From Sinohyriopsis cumingii (taxonomy: Eukaryota; Mollusca; Bivalvia; Unionida; Unionidae), in the NCBI GenBank assembly GCA_028554795.2, contig CM068831.1:59085180-59149179 (forward strand): a stretch of 64,000 nt of DNA, written 5' to 3'. This document shows, piece by piece, positions 55,531-64,000 of this stretch. Position numbers and translations under genes: made by a program. Positions within the stretch are counted from its first letter, which is position 1. Each line of letters begins with the position of its first letter. The notes under the pieces were generated by a model. It had not been told where the DNA came from. It was given only the letters and a program-made list of their open reading frames with translations, and did no database searches.

Positions 55531-58321
55531 GAGGGCTGGCACAAGCTTTGTGCAAGCAACATGCTTGCACAGTTGAGCTGTTACAGAGGGTTGCCAAGAG
55601 AAGTTGCGCAAAAACAAAGACAAGGCAGCTAAAATGAAACAAAACCTTAGTTTCTTCTTCATTTTTTTTGGGTCATCATTTACATCAATTTTTTATGAGC
55701 TTTCTTATCAGCAAACATTTTAATGGGGGGAGGTGCCAAATATATGTTTTACAGAAAGTGCCATATTGCATCAAGCTGACCCTAAATTCACCAAGCAAAG
55801 GAAATTACTGATTTAGCTAACCAACATTCAGTAAAACCCTTCCAGATTTTTAAAAGAAAATGTCCTTCTTTTAAAACTCATTCCAAGAAATTTCCAGGAC
55901 AATTAGACACAAATTCATTCAAACCCTTCCAGGTATTATTCAGTAAAAGTGATGATAAGCTTCCACCTAATCAAACATATCTCAAAATACCTCTTTTTCA
56001 AAAATATTTGATGAAATTTCAGCTTGATGAGCACAAAATTAAGACGTAATTTTGCATTTTCATCTGCCATTTATTTAGTTTAAAAGTGTCAATATAATTC
56101 CCCTCAAATTGAGAAAATAATTAAATCTTATATATGTAAGCCAACAATATTTTGCATACAAAGAGTTTTAATAAAATCCTTCAAACAATTTATGAATAGA
56201 AGCAATGACAAGAAAATAGTTTTTGTTTTGTTTAGAATTTTCCCTAAATTTAACAAAGAAAAGAAGCTGAGGAAAAGCTACTACCTTTTTGCACATCTAA
56301 AGCATCTATTAAACCCCAAAATACTTCAATAAAATCTATTAAACCACTCAATCTAACACATTTGAATGCACTTGTACACCAACCACTTAACCTAACACAT
56401 TTGAATGCACTTGTATACCAACCACTCAATCTAACACATCTGAATGCACTTGTATACCATCCACTTAACCTAACACATTTGAATGCACTTGTACACCAAC
56501 CACTTAACCTAACACATTTGAATGCACTTGTACACCAACCACTTAATCTAACACATTTGAATGCACTTGTACACCAACCACTCAATCTAACACATTTGAA
56601 TGCACTTGTATACCATCCACTTAATCTAACACATTTGAATGCACTTGTATACCATCCACTTAACCTAACACATTTGAATGCACTTGTACACCAACCACTT
56701 AATCTAACACATCTGAATGCACTTGTACACCAACCACTTAATCTAACACATTTGAATGCACTTCTACACCAACCACTTAACCTAACAAATCTGAATGCAC
56801 TTGTACAGCAACTACTCAATATAACACATCTTAATGCACTTGTACACCAACCACTTAACCTAACACATTTGAATGCACTTGTACACCAACCACTTAACCT
56901 AACACATTTGAATGCACTTGTACACCAACCACTCAATCTAACACATCTTAATGCACTTGTACACCAACCACTTAACCTAACACATTTGAACGCACTTGTA
57001 CACCAACCAATCAATCTAACACATCTTAATGCACTTGTACACCAACCACTTAATCTAACACATTTGAATGCACTTGTACACCAACCACTCAATCTAACAC
57101 ATCTTAATGCACTTGTACACCAACCACTTAACCTAACACATTTGAATGCACCTGTACACCAACCACCTAACACATCTGAATGCACTTGTACACCAACCAT
57201 TTAACCTAACACATTTGAATGCACTTGTACACCAACCACTTAACCTAACACATTTGAATGCACTTGTACACCCACCACTCAATCTAACACATCTGAATGC
57301 ACTTGTACACCAACCACTCAATCTAACACATTTGAATGCACTTGTACACCAACCACTTAATCTAACACATTTGAATGCACTTGTACACTGACCACTTAAC
57401 CTAACACATTTGAATTCACTTGTACACCAACCACTTCATCTAACACATCCGAATGCACTTGTACACAAACAACTTAAGCTAACACATTTTAAAACACTTG
57501 AACACAACCACTTAAGCTAACACATTTTCATACAATTGTACACCAACCACTTATGCTAACACATTTTAATGCACTTGTACACCAACCACCTAACACATTT
57601 TAATGCACCTGTACGCCAGCCATCTAACACATTTTAATTAAATCCTTTATGTATCTAGGAACAGCCAGGACAAGGTTGATTGACTGATTATGAATTAACA
57701 ACATGAGCTACTGGCCATGTACGATGGAGCAATGACAAGCTTGACCGATTTTTAATTAATATTGTGTGTGACCAGATGGCCATGTATGATGTTGCCATAA
57801 CAAGCTTAGTTGTAAGATCTGACAAACATTGTCAAAATTTTTCTTTTCCAAATTTGTTCAAAAGTATTCAATAAGATTATAAAAATGAAAAAGATGATTA
57901 AAAAAAAAGATGATACAAATTAAAAAATCCTTACTGCAAATCTACAACATACTATTTACTAGTTTTTAACCAGCAATGTTTCACAAAAGTTATTTAAGCA
58001 TGGGAGATGGAATGGAAAGCTCTTACAACATTAGATGTATTAAAAGACTGACAGATGGGGGCAACCAGAAAACCTCCACTCTTCGATGAAGTGTAGGTAC
58101 AATAATAAAACTAAATACCGTAGGTTCTTGTACATGCTGGAGAATACAGGAAGTCCATTTTCATCTTTCCCAATCTTGGTGGTGAAGATCCATGTCCCAC
58201 CCACTCGATGGTTTTGTTCAAATGCCACTGCTTGAAACTGCTCAGGTCTGGCAGTCAAATGGCGAAGTGCACACAATCCTGCTGCTCCACCTCCTATTAC
58301 TGCTACCCTCTGTACCATCAT
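32564..58321 (-). CDS. FMO: Flavin-containing monooxygenase (short, soluble type), 428 aa, five coding exons
   Basis: NADPH- and O2-dependent flavoenzyme that oxygenates N or S atoms of small substrates. The relatives I recall are invertebrate senecionine N-oxygenase-like and plant FMO GS-OX-like proteins. Exons: 58321-58119, 52255-52117, 47560-47427, 44094-43917, 33196-32564 (TAG 32564-32566), total 1287 nt with exact phases. FAD motif VAVIGGGAAGL (residues 6-16), E35 at the end of the second strand, GGTW 41-44, LRTNLPKEVM 67-76. The FMO signature is FAGQVIHSHDY 175-185. The NADPH motif GAAASG (200-205) has Ala where GxGxSG has its second Gly. LCTGY is at 265-269. There is no C-terminal membrane anchor, and it is shorter than vertebrate FMOs of about 530 aa. 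The donor of exon 4 (GTGGAA) is weak. MetMet at the start leaves two start choices. Substrate unknown. Confidence 0.95.
33632..33978. repeat. 46-bp tandem repeat in FMO intron 4, about 7 copies
   Basis: Unit contains CTTCATTAGTCTCATATTAA and GGATTTCTTGAGTACCATAT. Units alternate between CTCATATTAAGG and CTCCTATTAAGG variants. Confidence 0.92.
33979..34570. repeat. Intronic sequence with R5 repeat copy 5
   Basis: The first part is plain AT-rich intron. From about 34255 to 34530 there are R5 modules (AGGAGGAATAGAGATAATAA, TTTCAAGATGGCCACC, GAACCAACTAGACTTCATAA). Confidence 0.5.
34571..34630. repeat. (TA)n microsatellite, 60 bp
   Basis: Uninterrupted TA run inside FMO intron 4, joined to the R5 block. 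Confidence 0.95.
35100..35600 (-). mobile_element. SINE3 copy 3, interrupted by SINE1
   Basis: Minus-strand reading gives CTTGTGTCCTATGGGCAAGG and CACTTTATTCCAATTGCC, the SINE3 tail region, with SINE1 35231-35555 in between. The outer limits are approximate. Confidence 0.55.
35231..35555 (-). mobile_element. SINE1 copy 4, full length, nested in SINE3
   Basis: Flanks TGCCTTGCCCAATGG (35216-35230) and TGCCTTGCCCATAGG (35556-35570) are a slightly diverged target duplication. On the minus strand the head is CCGATCCGGTGGCCTAGTGG with TTAGAGCGTC (A box) and GAGTTCGCTTCC (B box). The tail is TTAAAAATCAAAATCACATC. This is the best full-length copy in the window. Confidence 0.92.
35712..36326. mobile_element. 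MITE-like element M, copy 1 (about 615 bp)
   Basis: Ends AGGTGGCTCT and AGTGCCACCT are short inverted termini. The interior is nearly identical to 37032-37685 and non-coding. It lacks 38 bp present in copy 2 near 37310-37347. Confidence 0.75.
36327..37031. other. FMO intron 4, plain intron between the two M copies
   Basis: AT-rich, with a G run near 36860. No repeat or exon recognised. Confidence 0.5.
37032..37685. mobile_element. MITE-like element M, copy 2 (654 bp)
   Basis: Termini TGGTGGCGCT and AGCGCCACCA are perfect 10-bp inverted repeats flanked by TA on both sides, consistent with a TA target duplication. Direct orientation relative to copy 1. Confidence 0.78.
38081..38520. repeat. 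30-bp tandem repeat in FMO intron 4, about 14 copies
   Basis: Unit contains CCTTGTCAATCAAC and TTGATGACTGGCATA, with frequent point variants. The 30-bp period (10 codons) gives a spurious 77-aa repeat protein at 38172-38405. Confidence 0.9.
38521..40117. other. FMO intron 4, no feature beyond a (CA)n tract
   Basis: AT-rich intronic DNA. A (CA)n tract lies at 40037-40063. The frames at 39226-39754 lack support. Confidence 0.45.
40741..41527 (+). mobile_element. piggyBac-like non-autonomous element (787 bp)
   Basis: Perfect 13-bp terminal inverted repeats CCCTTTACCTCAT and ATGAGGTAAAGGG, flanked on both sides by TTAA (40737-40740, 41528-41531), the hallmark target of piggyBac elements. The interior has a short start-like frame (ATGGCGGTCACGGATTTC at 41023, reading MAVTDFIQYLRSSHD then stop) and acidic fragments that could be the remnant of a transposase N-terminus. 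The catalytic part is gone. Confidence 0.85.
41930..42724. repeat. Long imperfect inverted repeat, arms about 240 bp
   Basis: Arms 41930-42170 and 42491-42724 align in inverse orientation (shared cores include TTATTTTCTCAGAA, ATTGTTATGTC, AGTACTCGC and ATTTGCATT), separated by about 320 bp. The arms end at CACCATG-type sequence. This looks like another foldback or long-TIR element inside the hAT-like element. Confidence 0.7.
44117..44192 (-). pseudogene. Duplicated fragment of FMO exon 4 in intron 3
   Basis: About 75 bp matching 44030-44104, i.e. the acceptor region and first codons of exon 4, placed tandemly upstream of it in transcript order. It would read HYSVPLYLDIAGLKD, then a one-base deletion shifts the frame and reaches a stop. 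The acceptor is degraded to CAAG/A. Non-functional, but a possible cryptic splice target. Confidence 0.85.
44193..45160. other. FMO intron 3, plain intron
   Basis: AT-rich with no recognised element until the 55-bp array begins. Confidence 0.45.
45180..47070. repeat. 55-bp satellite array in FMO intron 3, about 34 copies
   Basis: Unit contains GATACAGAATTGTATGTAAA, TATCTGTACTGATCCATGTC and AGTCTGTGTCATGTA. Local subfamilies are visible: a run of units at about 46630-46920 shares TAATTATC and CATCTAGATAC, while most others have AAATATC and CATGTAGATAC. This points to local homogenisation. Confidence 0.95.
47077..47218 (+). mobile_element. SINE1 copy 5, 3' fragment
   Basis: Only the distal half remains: ATGTGACTAGGTGGGACATG, GTGCTAGACTTCATTATAAA and ATTGTTAACGCTACATTAAA. 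It abuts the 55-bp array directly. Confidence 0.75.
47785..48660. repeat. 44-bp tandem repeat in FMO intron 2, about 20 copies
   Basis: Unit contains GGAAGTTCCATGATGTAAGT and TTTCATAACAAAACATGTCC. The last five units (about 48430-48640) are nearly identical, with CCCAGTGG replacing CCCTGTGG, suggesting recent expansion at this edge. Confidence 0.93.
48661..49449. other. FMO intron 2, plain intron
   Basis: No repeat or exon recognised between the 44-bp and 47-bp arrays. Confidence 0.45.
49450..50035. repeat. Tandem repeat of about 47-49 bp in FMO intron 2, about 12 copies
   Basis: Unit contains ATGGATGGACAAGGGTAACA and CCTTGAACATACTGTACAT, with length variants in the C run. Confidence 0.92.
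50552..51935 (-). pseudogene. DIRS-like retrotransposon fossil: RNase H tail plus tyrosine recombinase
   Basis: Read on the minus strand. Near 51935-51830 are ELPSFVSLVPDPK and degraded sequence typical of the end of DIRS-type RNase H. Downstream come ESVHLDHIRQALRQFLQ, RFSTLKVYEGK, LAPSTTKGYRSTIADTF, LPLLSYKTCFLITLVTA, GDLKYTQARHDWPVSLM, FFIAKNRFPS, ITPTQMNLLHISAHEV and LGWKSESTFSDIYQRDL. This is the recognisable order of a tyrosine recombinase core. Several stops and frameshifts interrupt it. The first catalytic Arg region reads ADKII where KRR is usual, and HEV is followed by DTS where Arg is expected; the Tyr (SDIYQRDL) is kept. DIRS assignment follows from the RNase H-recombinase pairing. 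Confidence 0.8.
52073..52099. repeat. (TG)n microsatellite
   Basis: 27-bp TG run starting 11 bp inside intron 2 from the donor hexamer of FMO exon 2 (GTCAGA, 52116-52111). Confidence 0.93.
52256..53383. other. FMO intron 1, plain intron
   Basis: AT-rich with no exon or repeat recognised. Confidence 0.45.
53384..53789 (+). repeat. Repeat R4 copy 2 with an inverted P terminus at its right end
   Basis: 53399-53583 matches 26930-27118. The copy continues about 200 bp beyond the homologous end of copy 1 and finishes with AACCTTGGCTAGCGAAGATG, the reverse complement of the P motif that starts copy 1. This fits an element with P as terminal inverted repeats. Confidence 0.6.
53790..54766. other. 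FMO intron 1, plain intron
   Basis: No supported feature. Frames at 53982-54701 are short and unconnected. Confidence 0.45.
54767..54940. repeat. 40-bp tandem repeat, 4 copies
   Basis: Unit contains AATGGAGGGCTGGGGTCAAT and GAATATGACATGATAGGG. Nearly identical copies. Confidence 0.93.
55068..55303. repeat. 21-bp tandem repeat, about 11 copies
   Basis: Unit GCTTATGCCAAAGTTGGTTA plus T. The period is seven codons, so both strands show open repeat frames with no biological support. Confidence 0.95.
55439..55531. repeat. (AT)n followed by (CA)n compound microsatellite
   Basis: About 70 bp of AT followed by about 20 bp of CA. Confidence 0.95.
55532..56339. other. FMO intron 1, plain intron
   Basis: AT-rich, nothing recognised. 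Confidence 0.45.
56340..57640. repeat. 39-bp satellite array in FMO intron 1, about 33 copies
   Basis: Unit contains ACTTGTACACCAACCACTTA and ACCTAACACATTTGAATGC. The first 27 or so units are very uniform; the right end (after about 57450) decays. The period is 13 codons, so long open frames appear on both strands (316 and 280 codons). They are artefacts. Confidence 0.96.
57641..58118. other. FMO intron 1, donor-proximal part
   Basis: Plain AT-rich intron up to the donor of coding exon 1 (GTATTT, 58118-58113). Confidence 0.5.
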
Positions 58322-58349
58322 CAGGTTTTACTTTGCAGCACATCAACTG
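58322..58349 (-). promoter_or_regulatory. Probable 5' UTR splice acceptor and overlapping upstream ATG of FMO
   Basis: Minus-strand CATACTTTTCAG ends at 58347, 25 nt before the FMO start, so a non-coding first exon further upstream is likely. Between them lies ATG at 58343-58341. It opens a 33-codon frame in a different phase that overlaps the FMO start, and could lower translation if it is present in the mRNA. Confidence 0.4.
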
Positions 58350-59662
58350 AAAAGTATGATGAAAAGATTTAGTGTTTATGTGATGTGCATCCTTCCCTTC
58401 CTCTGTCACTAAGATAACATCTGAGACCTCCAAAACCATTACTGCGAACAATACTGGAACTAATGGTAAGGAAATTGTTTTTAACCACTCTGGGATTCGT
58501 AAACCTTTACATGTATGAGACATATATTTCACAGACATTTGCAATAATCAATCGGATATTTTGTTACCTAAAAATCTTGGTAACATCATGTGGCATTGCA
58601 TGATTAAGTGAGGCTACTTATCTGTGTTGATACTGATGGACAATTTGTGGGTCTGATGTTACCTATTCATTAAAATGTGCAGTTTTGCTGCATGCAAATC
58701 TTTCCAGAGCAAACCTGCATACTCTTTACACACATACCAGAAATTGGTAACAGCCATATCTAGCACAAAATTCAAAATGGCCACATGACAGAGGTTTGTG
58801 CTATTCCATGTGGATTTACAAGTCACCAAACATAGGATTTCTTCCAGATATATAATGTACATGTCACCAAAAGAACCCTTCAGCCAACAGTAGCTCCACA
58901 GCCATGAGAAAAAACGATAAGAGTATACAATGTATATTGTTGTGTGCAGCCAAAATTTCCTGCCGATTTTTGCAGCTTTTAATGAATAGGTCATATTAGC
59001 CCTTAAACTGAAAATCAATATCATCATGTGTGAGGGGCTGATTTATTGGCCTACTACTGGGGCAGATATATTTTGAGTCTACCACCAAAAAAAACACATC
59101 TTCATACTGCAGGTCAAATTCAGTTTGATCTTCTTATTCTGTGAAAACTCTTGGATATATCATCAATATTTAACACAAAAAAAACAACGTATTATCGTTT
59201 ACATCTATTCACTGAAAGTTTTGTCATGAAAGGAATTCAGTATCAAGTAATGAGTCCAAAAGAGCCAAAGGGTCACATGTTTATGTGACAAAGATAGTCA
59301 AACTGACAGGTAACATCTCCATTGCCTAATTTTTATTCATTTCTTTATCTAGCATTAAATGATGTCATATTTGGTTATCATTTAAAAAGGTAAACACATT
59401 TTCTGCTAATTTTCTCAAAATTGTCAACAAAACGTTTTACTAAAACCAACTCATTACTGTCAAATGGTCACTCTTTGGAACAAGTGGCTAAAGTATCATC
59501 ACCTATTTGCTACTACACATACGGTTATTGGTAGTTTACATCCCTGACTTGTTAGCTCCAGCACAGTCTGAAATGGCCCCTAACCTGAACACTCATCACC
59601 AGCATAAAAAGGATGCCATTAGATAGTACAAAGATGGTTGGGTGTTGCCAATCTATGTGCAA

Positions 59663-59666
<4 letters not shown>
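58350..59666. other. Upstream of the FMO start, no firm feature
   Basis: Probably 5' intron of FMO. A 122-codon minus-strand frame (59027-58659) shows no clear domain. Confidence 0.4.

Positions 59667-59729
<63 letters not shown>
59667..59729. repeat. (TA)n microsatellite
   Basis: 63-bp uninterrupted TA run. Confidence 0.95.
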
Positions 59730-59732
<3 letters not shown>

Positions 59733-59973
59733 ATTGTTTCTGTGTGTCTGTATTGAAATGTGAATAATATTTAAAAAAATAGAGTTGCAAACCTTGACAA
59801 CTACAGAAAGATCAAGAAACTACATCGTGGTCACCATTTTGTTCTCATATTTAGTAAGTTAAGTCCAAAATATGCTACTTTGTCATGATGTAAACAGTTC
59901 CCACACTGAGGTACAAAAGACAGTTACCTCCCTCTCCAAAGAGCATTACATACAACACTAAGTGATATAAGGA

Positions 59974-60283
59974 TGTGTTGTGATGTGATTTGGATTTTTA
60001 ACATAGCTTTAACAATTTTTCAGTCATATCGCTATGATATCTGCAATGTGGCAGTTTATAGTGATGTCTAGCACTGGGGCATCATGCCGCAGACATGTAG
60101 CATGATGTCCCACCCAGTCACATTATCCTGACACCAGGCCAACCAGTCCTAACACTAACCTCTTAATGCTGAGAGCCAAGCGAGGCAGCTGTTAGTACTG
60201 TTTTTGTAAGTCTTTGGTATGACTCGGCCAGGGATCGAACCCACGACCTCCCGCATCCAAGGCGGACGCTCTAACCACTAGGT
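59974..60283 (-). mobile_element. SINE1 copy 6
   Basis: Minus-strand head CTAGTGGTTAGAGCGTCCGC and an excellent B box, GGGTTCGATCCC. The body and the tail (TTAAAAATCCAAATCACATC) are complete. The first few bases of the head are missing. Confidence 0.9.
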
Positions 60284-60394
60284 AAAAAGGAAGGAAATAT
60301 AATGAAACTAATGCATACAAATTATTTAAAGATACACAAAGAAACAGAAAATAATAATAAATGTGAATCACTGCACAGACAAAAACTAACAGTT

Positions 60395-61114
60395 TTCCTT
60401 AAGGGGGCAGGGACTAGTTTTATGTACAAATTTAATGCCACAATTAGCAACCTAGAATAAAAAATCATAAAAAATCAAATGCACAACTGAGGTCAAAAAG
60501 GTCTATATTTTTGGATACCTATTATAAAACAAAGCATAAGAATATTATCCACTTTACCAAAGAAGTCAATGGCACTTCATAGCAGAAGAAATTTATGCAC
60601 CCTGATCCCAAATTTCTACCTGCAATTTTCATGTCCAAAGGTCATTTTTGACACCATGTGATGCTCACAGTGCAAACAAAAGCTCTTTTCCTTGAAGACA
60701 ATTCAGCAAAACAGTGTGTACTAAACAGGCTGATGCAACTGAAAATGGTTGTCATCAAGGTCATTTCTGAGATATTCTACTTGCTCCAAACCCATGTGTT
60801 TACTGCTATAGGAGGCTAGCTCTTCTTCCTAGCCAACTATTGGTATTTCACTATCAACCTACTGTAGAGTGACTATGGAAGGTGTACATACATGACATCA
60901 ATTTCAAGAACAACACAAGCCCAAAAAACCTAGTTCACAAATATATTCATAACTTTAAATAGTAAACAATAATAACTGAAAAGATCACACCATAGCCTTA
61001 CAAAATTTGACAGGGGACATCTTTAAATAGTAAACAATAATAGCTCAAAAAGTTACACCATAGCCTTAAGTTAAGAAATCTGAAGGGACAATTTATGAAA
61101 CTGGACCCTGCTAC
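60395..61114 (+). repeat. Repeat R3 copy 2 (empty-site copy)
   Basis: Collinear with 15549-17985 but without element A and without SINE2. It has an internal tandem duplication: TTTAAATAGTAAACAATAAT plus the CACACCATAGCCTTA region occurs twice (about 60953-61000 and 61024-61072). Non-coding. Confidence 0.75.
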
Positions 61115-61370
61115 TTAACACTAACCTCTTAATGTTGAGCTACAAGCAAGGCAGCTGTAAGCACCATTTTTATAAGTCTTTGGTATGACTCGGCCTAGTC
61201 CTACAATGTAAGACACATCACCCGATATTTTTTTTTGGGGGGGGGTAGGGATGGCACTAAAACAAAAATGTGCTATGTCTTACATTCTAGGACTAGACTT
61301 GCCAGGGATCAAACCCAAGACCTCCCACATCTGAGACATAGGCTCTAACCACTAGGCCACCAGAGCAGTC
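61115..61370 (-). mobile_element. SINE1 copy 7, truncated, containing a small MITE
   Basis: Proximal half of SINE1 on the minus strand (head CTCTGGTGGCCTAGTGGTTA, B box GGTTTGATCCC) interrupted at 61198-61293. The distal half is missing where it meets R3. Confidence 0.8.
61198..61293. mobile_element. 96-bp TA-flanked MITE inside SINE1
   Basis: The termini GTCCTACAATGTAAGACA and, inverted, GTCCTAGAATGTAAGACA differ at one base in 18. TA flanks both sides (61196-61197 and 61294-61295), as in mariner-type insertion. The centre is a T/G homopolymer stretch. Confidence 0.8.
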
Positions 61371-63449
61371 AGGGTCATATTAAGTAAAAAATCTTTGGTA
61401 TCAAAACTGGGGGTCAAATAAAAAATCTGGGGGTCTCTGAAGCACAAGTAAAGTAGTGATAACAACGTAACTAGAGAGTGCTCCAGTCAGGCCAAGTGTC
61501 ACCATCTTACTATTTTAGTACACAGAGTGTATCCCTCTTTACGGGCTCCCATTCTTTTAACTCTGATTGGATAATTTCATGATTAGTATGAAAAGATGTG
61601 CCAAAAAAAAATTATTTGGCTTTTCTTTTAAACTATATGTTATTGGTAAGAATTTGATATGGCTCAGAGAATAATTTCATGAAAAGTCCAAAAAATGTGT
61701 GGATCATGGAGGGTTTCATGTGGGAGAGGTTTTATTTAGTATCTAAATATAGAATGGGCCAAAAATATTGTGGTACTTATCTTTGTATCATGGGAATAGG
61801 GTTGTATTATAACATGCCTTCTGTCTCATCTTTAACATAAATGTGTCAGTTCTCTCCCTTGAGCACCTGGTAGAGGTAGCAACCACAGAGTTTGACATTT
61901 TATCAATAAAGTACAAGGAAATCTGTGACAACATGCAATCAACTTATCAGTATAATAAATATACATAGATTTATATTACATTAAAGTGATATATTGTAAG
62001 GTACTTTACTGTCAAAACGTCACATCCCTTTGGTAGCAGCTATATACACAACGAATATAAATATCGCTGCAACTGCTACCTGTAACCAGCAGTTTGTTTT
62101 TATTATTACTGCTACAAAATAGTATAAAATCTGCTTGATACCTTTGGATATGAAATTAATGTATTAGTAAAAAAGATTAATACAAATTTATACTTGTATC
62201 TTCACAGATGAGATGTGATTGTTTTCTGTTTCAAGAATAAGACCCCTCAGCCTGTAATAATTTAAAAGAAACTTTTGAAGTTTTTAAGGTTACTCACAGC
62301 TCAGGCTGTTGTGGCATCCAAACCCCCTGCATAAACATCTTCATTTGTCTGTGATTTTATTGTTATTTTACACTGTTTAAAAAAATAAGTTCATATTGTT
62401 ATGACAAAAAAATGCCAGCACAATCAAACTATGCAATAGAGCAACTGCAAAATAAATTAAAAAATAAAAATAAAAAGTACATATAGTATTGTATTTAACT
62501 TTTCACAGGAAATATTAGAGAAGAATAAATATTTTATGTAAACTTTCAGTCATAAAAACAATATTTTTAAAACAAATTCTAATACAGGTAGGCATTTCAA
62601 AGTTATAAATACATGGACTGTCTTGTTACAGTGTCCTTATAGATTTCTTTTGAAAAGTAAGGAGGTAAATTATTCCAATCCCTTTTATTTTTAACTTTCA
62701 CATGAATAAAACATTAATAAAAGCAAGCTTTACACATAATTTGGCTTTTGGATTGGACATACACTCATAATTGTAAATTCTGAGTAATTAAAGCTGCAAA
62801 TTCTGGATTGGCTGAGGCATATTTACCCATAAATTTCCTTTTATATACCACATACATTTGTAAAGTATGCCTCAAGAACAGTCTGGTTATATACTCTAGT
62901 GACTGCTTCATTGATTAACCTACCAAAATAACTTTCTATTACGGGATTTGTTTTCAATATAAACACTACAAAAAAATGCTCACTTTTTGGAGAATTCTAT
63001 GTTTTTGTTTGTTTGTTTGCAGGCAATAAAATAAATTGTTTGCACTTGCTATGAGCAAAGACCATGAAAAGGAGTATACTTTATTTGCTAATTTGTTATT
63101 TCTGATGCTCTGACCTTCGCAAAAATACCATATTTACTAACCCTAAATGAAATTTTAAATATGGCCTGTTATCCCTAAATGAAGGTAAAGGGAAACGCTG
63201 TTTAAGTGAAACATTTAGTAAATTTGCACTATTATTTAAAATAAGTGTTCATTTTTTATGTTGTTTTAACTTTGTCACCAGAAATCATATTTAATTCAAA
63301 GAGTCACGTAGCAGCAGTGTTAATATACAATTTATTTCATTGCATACTTTACTTCTATTGTGTTCCGTTTTTCCGTTTCGTATTTTAGTCATACCGCTAA
63401 TTAACCTGTATTAACATCTTCAACTAAAATCATGTACAAAAACTAGGTT
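61371..63449. other. AT-rich flank, nothing recognised
   Basis: No exon-like frame, RNA gene or tandem array seen. Confidence 0.45.
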
Positions 63450-64000
63450 TTAAGATTTAGCTGATTTTAGGCGCAGTCAGTATATCTATGGTAGGAATTA
63501 ATCCACGGGTCACAGGTTTACCATCTTGCCCAATTAAGTCCCCCAGTTCCAATTTGACGTCATGTCCAAATTCGTTGTAATTGGATCGGAACTATCTGAA
63601 TATATCATACTTCCGCTTCCGTTGCGGCCTTGTACAGGTGATTAACAACATGTATAATATGTCGTCCTAGTTTTCCTAATAACAGAATTATTCGTCTCAC
63701 GAGCTGGTTGTTAAGAGAAATTAAATATAAACTGTATACGCCTGCGACATGAATACTTTGTATTTTCCGTTCAATCAAAATCAAGAAGAATATTCATAAT
63801 ACAACATATCACCACATAAGTGTCGAACCTTCCTATCATCTATTTCCATAAACCAACAAGAAGGTGGTCTACTATTTCCAGTGTTCAGTGCTTGCAGCGT
63901 CTATGCTGTGATCACATGACTCGTATACATTTGATAAATGTTGCATATTGGAACGTCCTGGAGATGTTAATGGTCACGTATAAAACACCTGGTCGAATCG
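63450..64000. promoter_or_regulatory. Candidate promoter-like patch with a CRE
   Basis: CpG dinucleotides become more frequent here than in the preceding 2 kb. A perfect CRE, TGACGTCA, is at 63555-63562, and ETS-like GGAAGCGGAAGT reads on the minus strand near 63625-63610. It could hold the non-coding first exon and promoter of FMO, or belong to a gene beyond the window. Speculative. Confidence 0.2.

Noticed and set aside
56250-57391. Very long open frames on both strands (316 codons minus, 280 codons plus)
   Set aside because: They read through a 39-bp tandem repeat whose period is a multiple of three, so no stop can accumulate in some frames on either strand. They have no start or splice context and lie inside an FMO intron.
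58659-59027. 122-codon minus-strand frame with a faint resemblance to the end of a piggyBac transposase
   Set aside because: Only a short LDMAVTN-like stretch is suggestive. The rest matches nothing, there is no TTAA/TIR context and no supporting neighbour frame.

Overview
This is a window of animal nuclear DNA, not bacterial. Genes are split by GT-AG introns, the intergenic DNA is visibly AT-rich, and there are many SINEs, decayed retrotransposons, MITE-like elements and satellites. The repeat types (tRNA-headed SINEs, a DIRS-like tyrosine-recombinase element, short-period intronic satellites) and the short FMO type suggest a lophotrochozoan, most likely a mollusc. That placement is inference; no species can be named from the sequence alone.

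Two genes can be rebuilt exon by exon, both on the minus strand. (1) 992-7840: an HMGB-type chromatin protein of 209 aa with six coding exons, two HMG boxes and an acidic tail. Its first coding exon carries only ATGG, and a TATA box lies about 150 bp upstream. (2) 32564-58321: a flavin-containing monooxygenase of 428 aa with five coding exons spread over 25.8 kb. All reading phases close exactly in both models. A third, unidentified gene fragment is possible on the minus strand at 25383-25758. Nothing else looks like a host gene.

Layout: 1-8000 HMGB gene and promoter; 8000-32500 gene-poor, repeat-dominated DNA (solo-element pairs, SINEs, a 35-bp satellite family, L1-like and RTE-like LINE remnants); 32564-58321 FMO gene; 58350-64000 upstream DNA with SINEs and a repeat whose second copy is at 15.5-18 kb. 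Each of the four FMO introns contains its own unrelated tandem array (46 and 30 bp; 55 bp; 44 and 47 bp; 40, 21 and 39 bp).

The most interesting features are structural. FMO intron 4 holds a nested stack: a piggyBac-like TTAA element inside a hAT-like element inside a tRNA-derived SINE. FMO intron 2 holds a DIRS-like RNase H/tyrosine recombinase fossil that has lost catalytic arginines. The 5' part of FMO exon 4 is duplicated, with a frameshift, in the adjacent intron. Two copies of one repeat, at 15.5-18 kb and 60.4-61.1 kb, act as filled and empty sites and define the ends of a SINE and of a 1.6-kb element. I found no wholly new gene system. The novelty is in the layered repeats and the undescribed repeat families.
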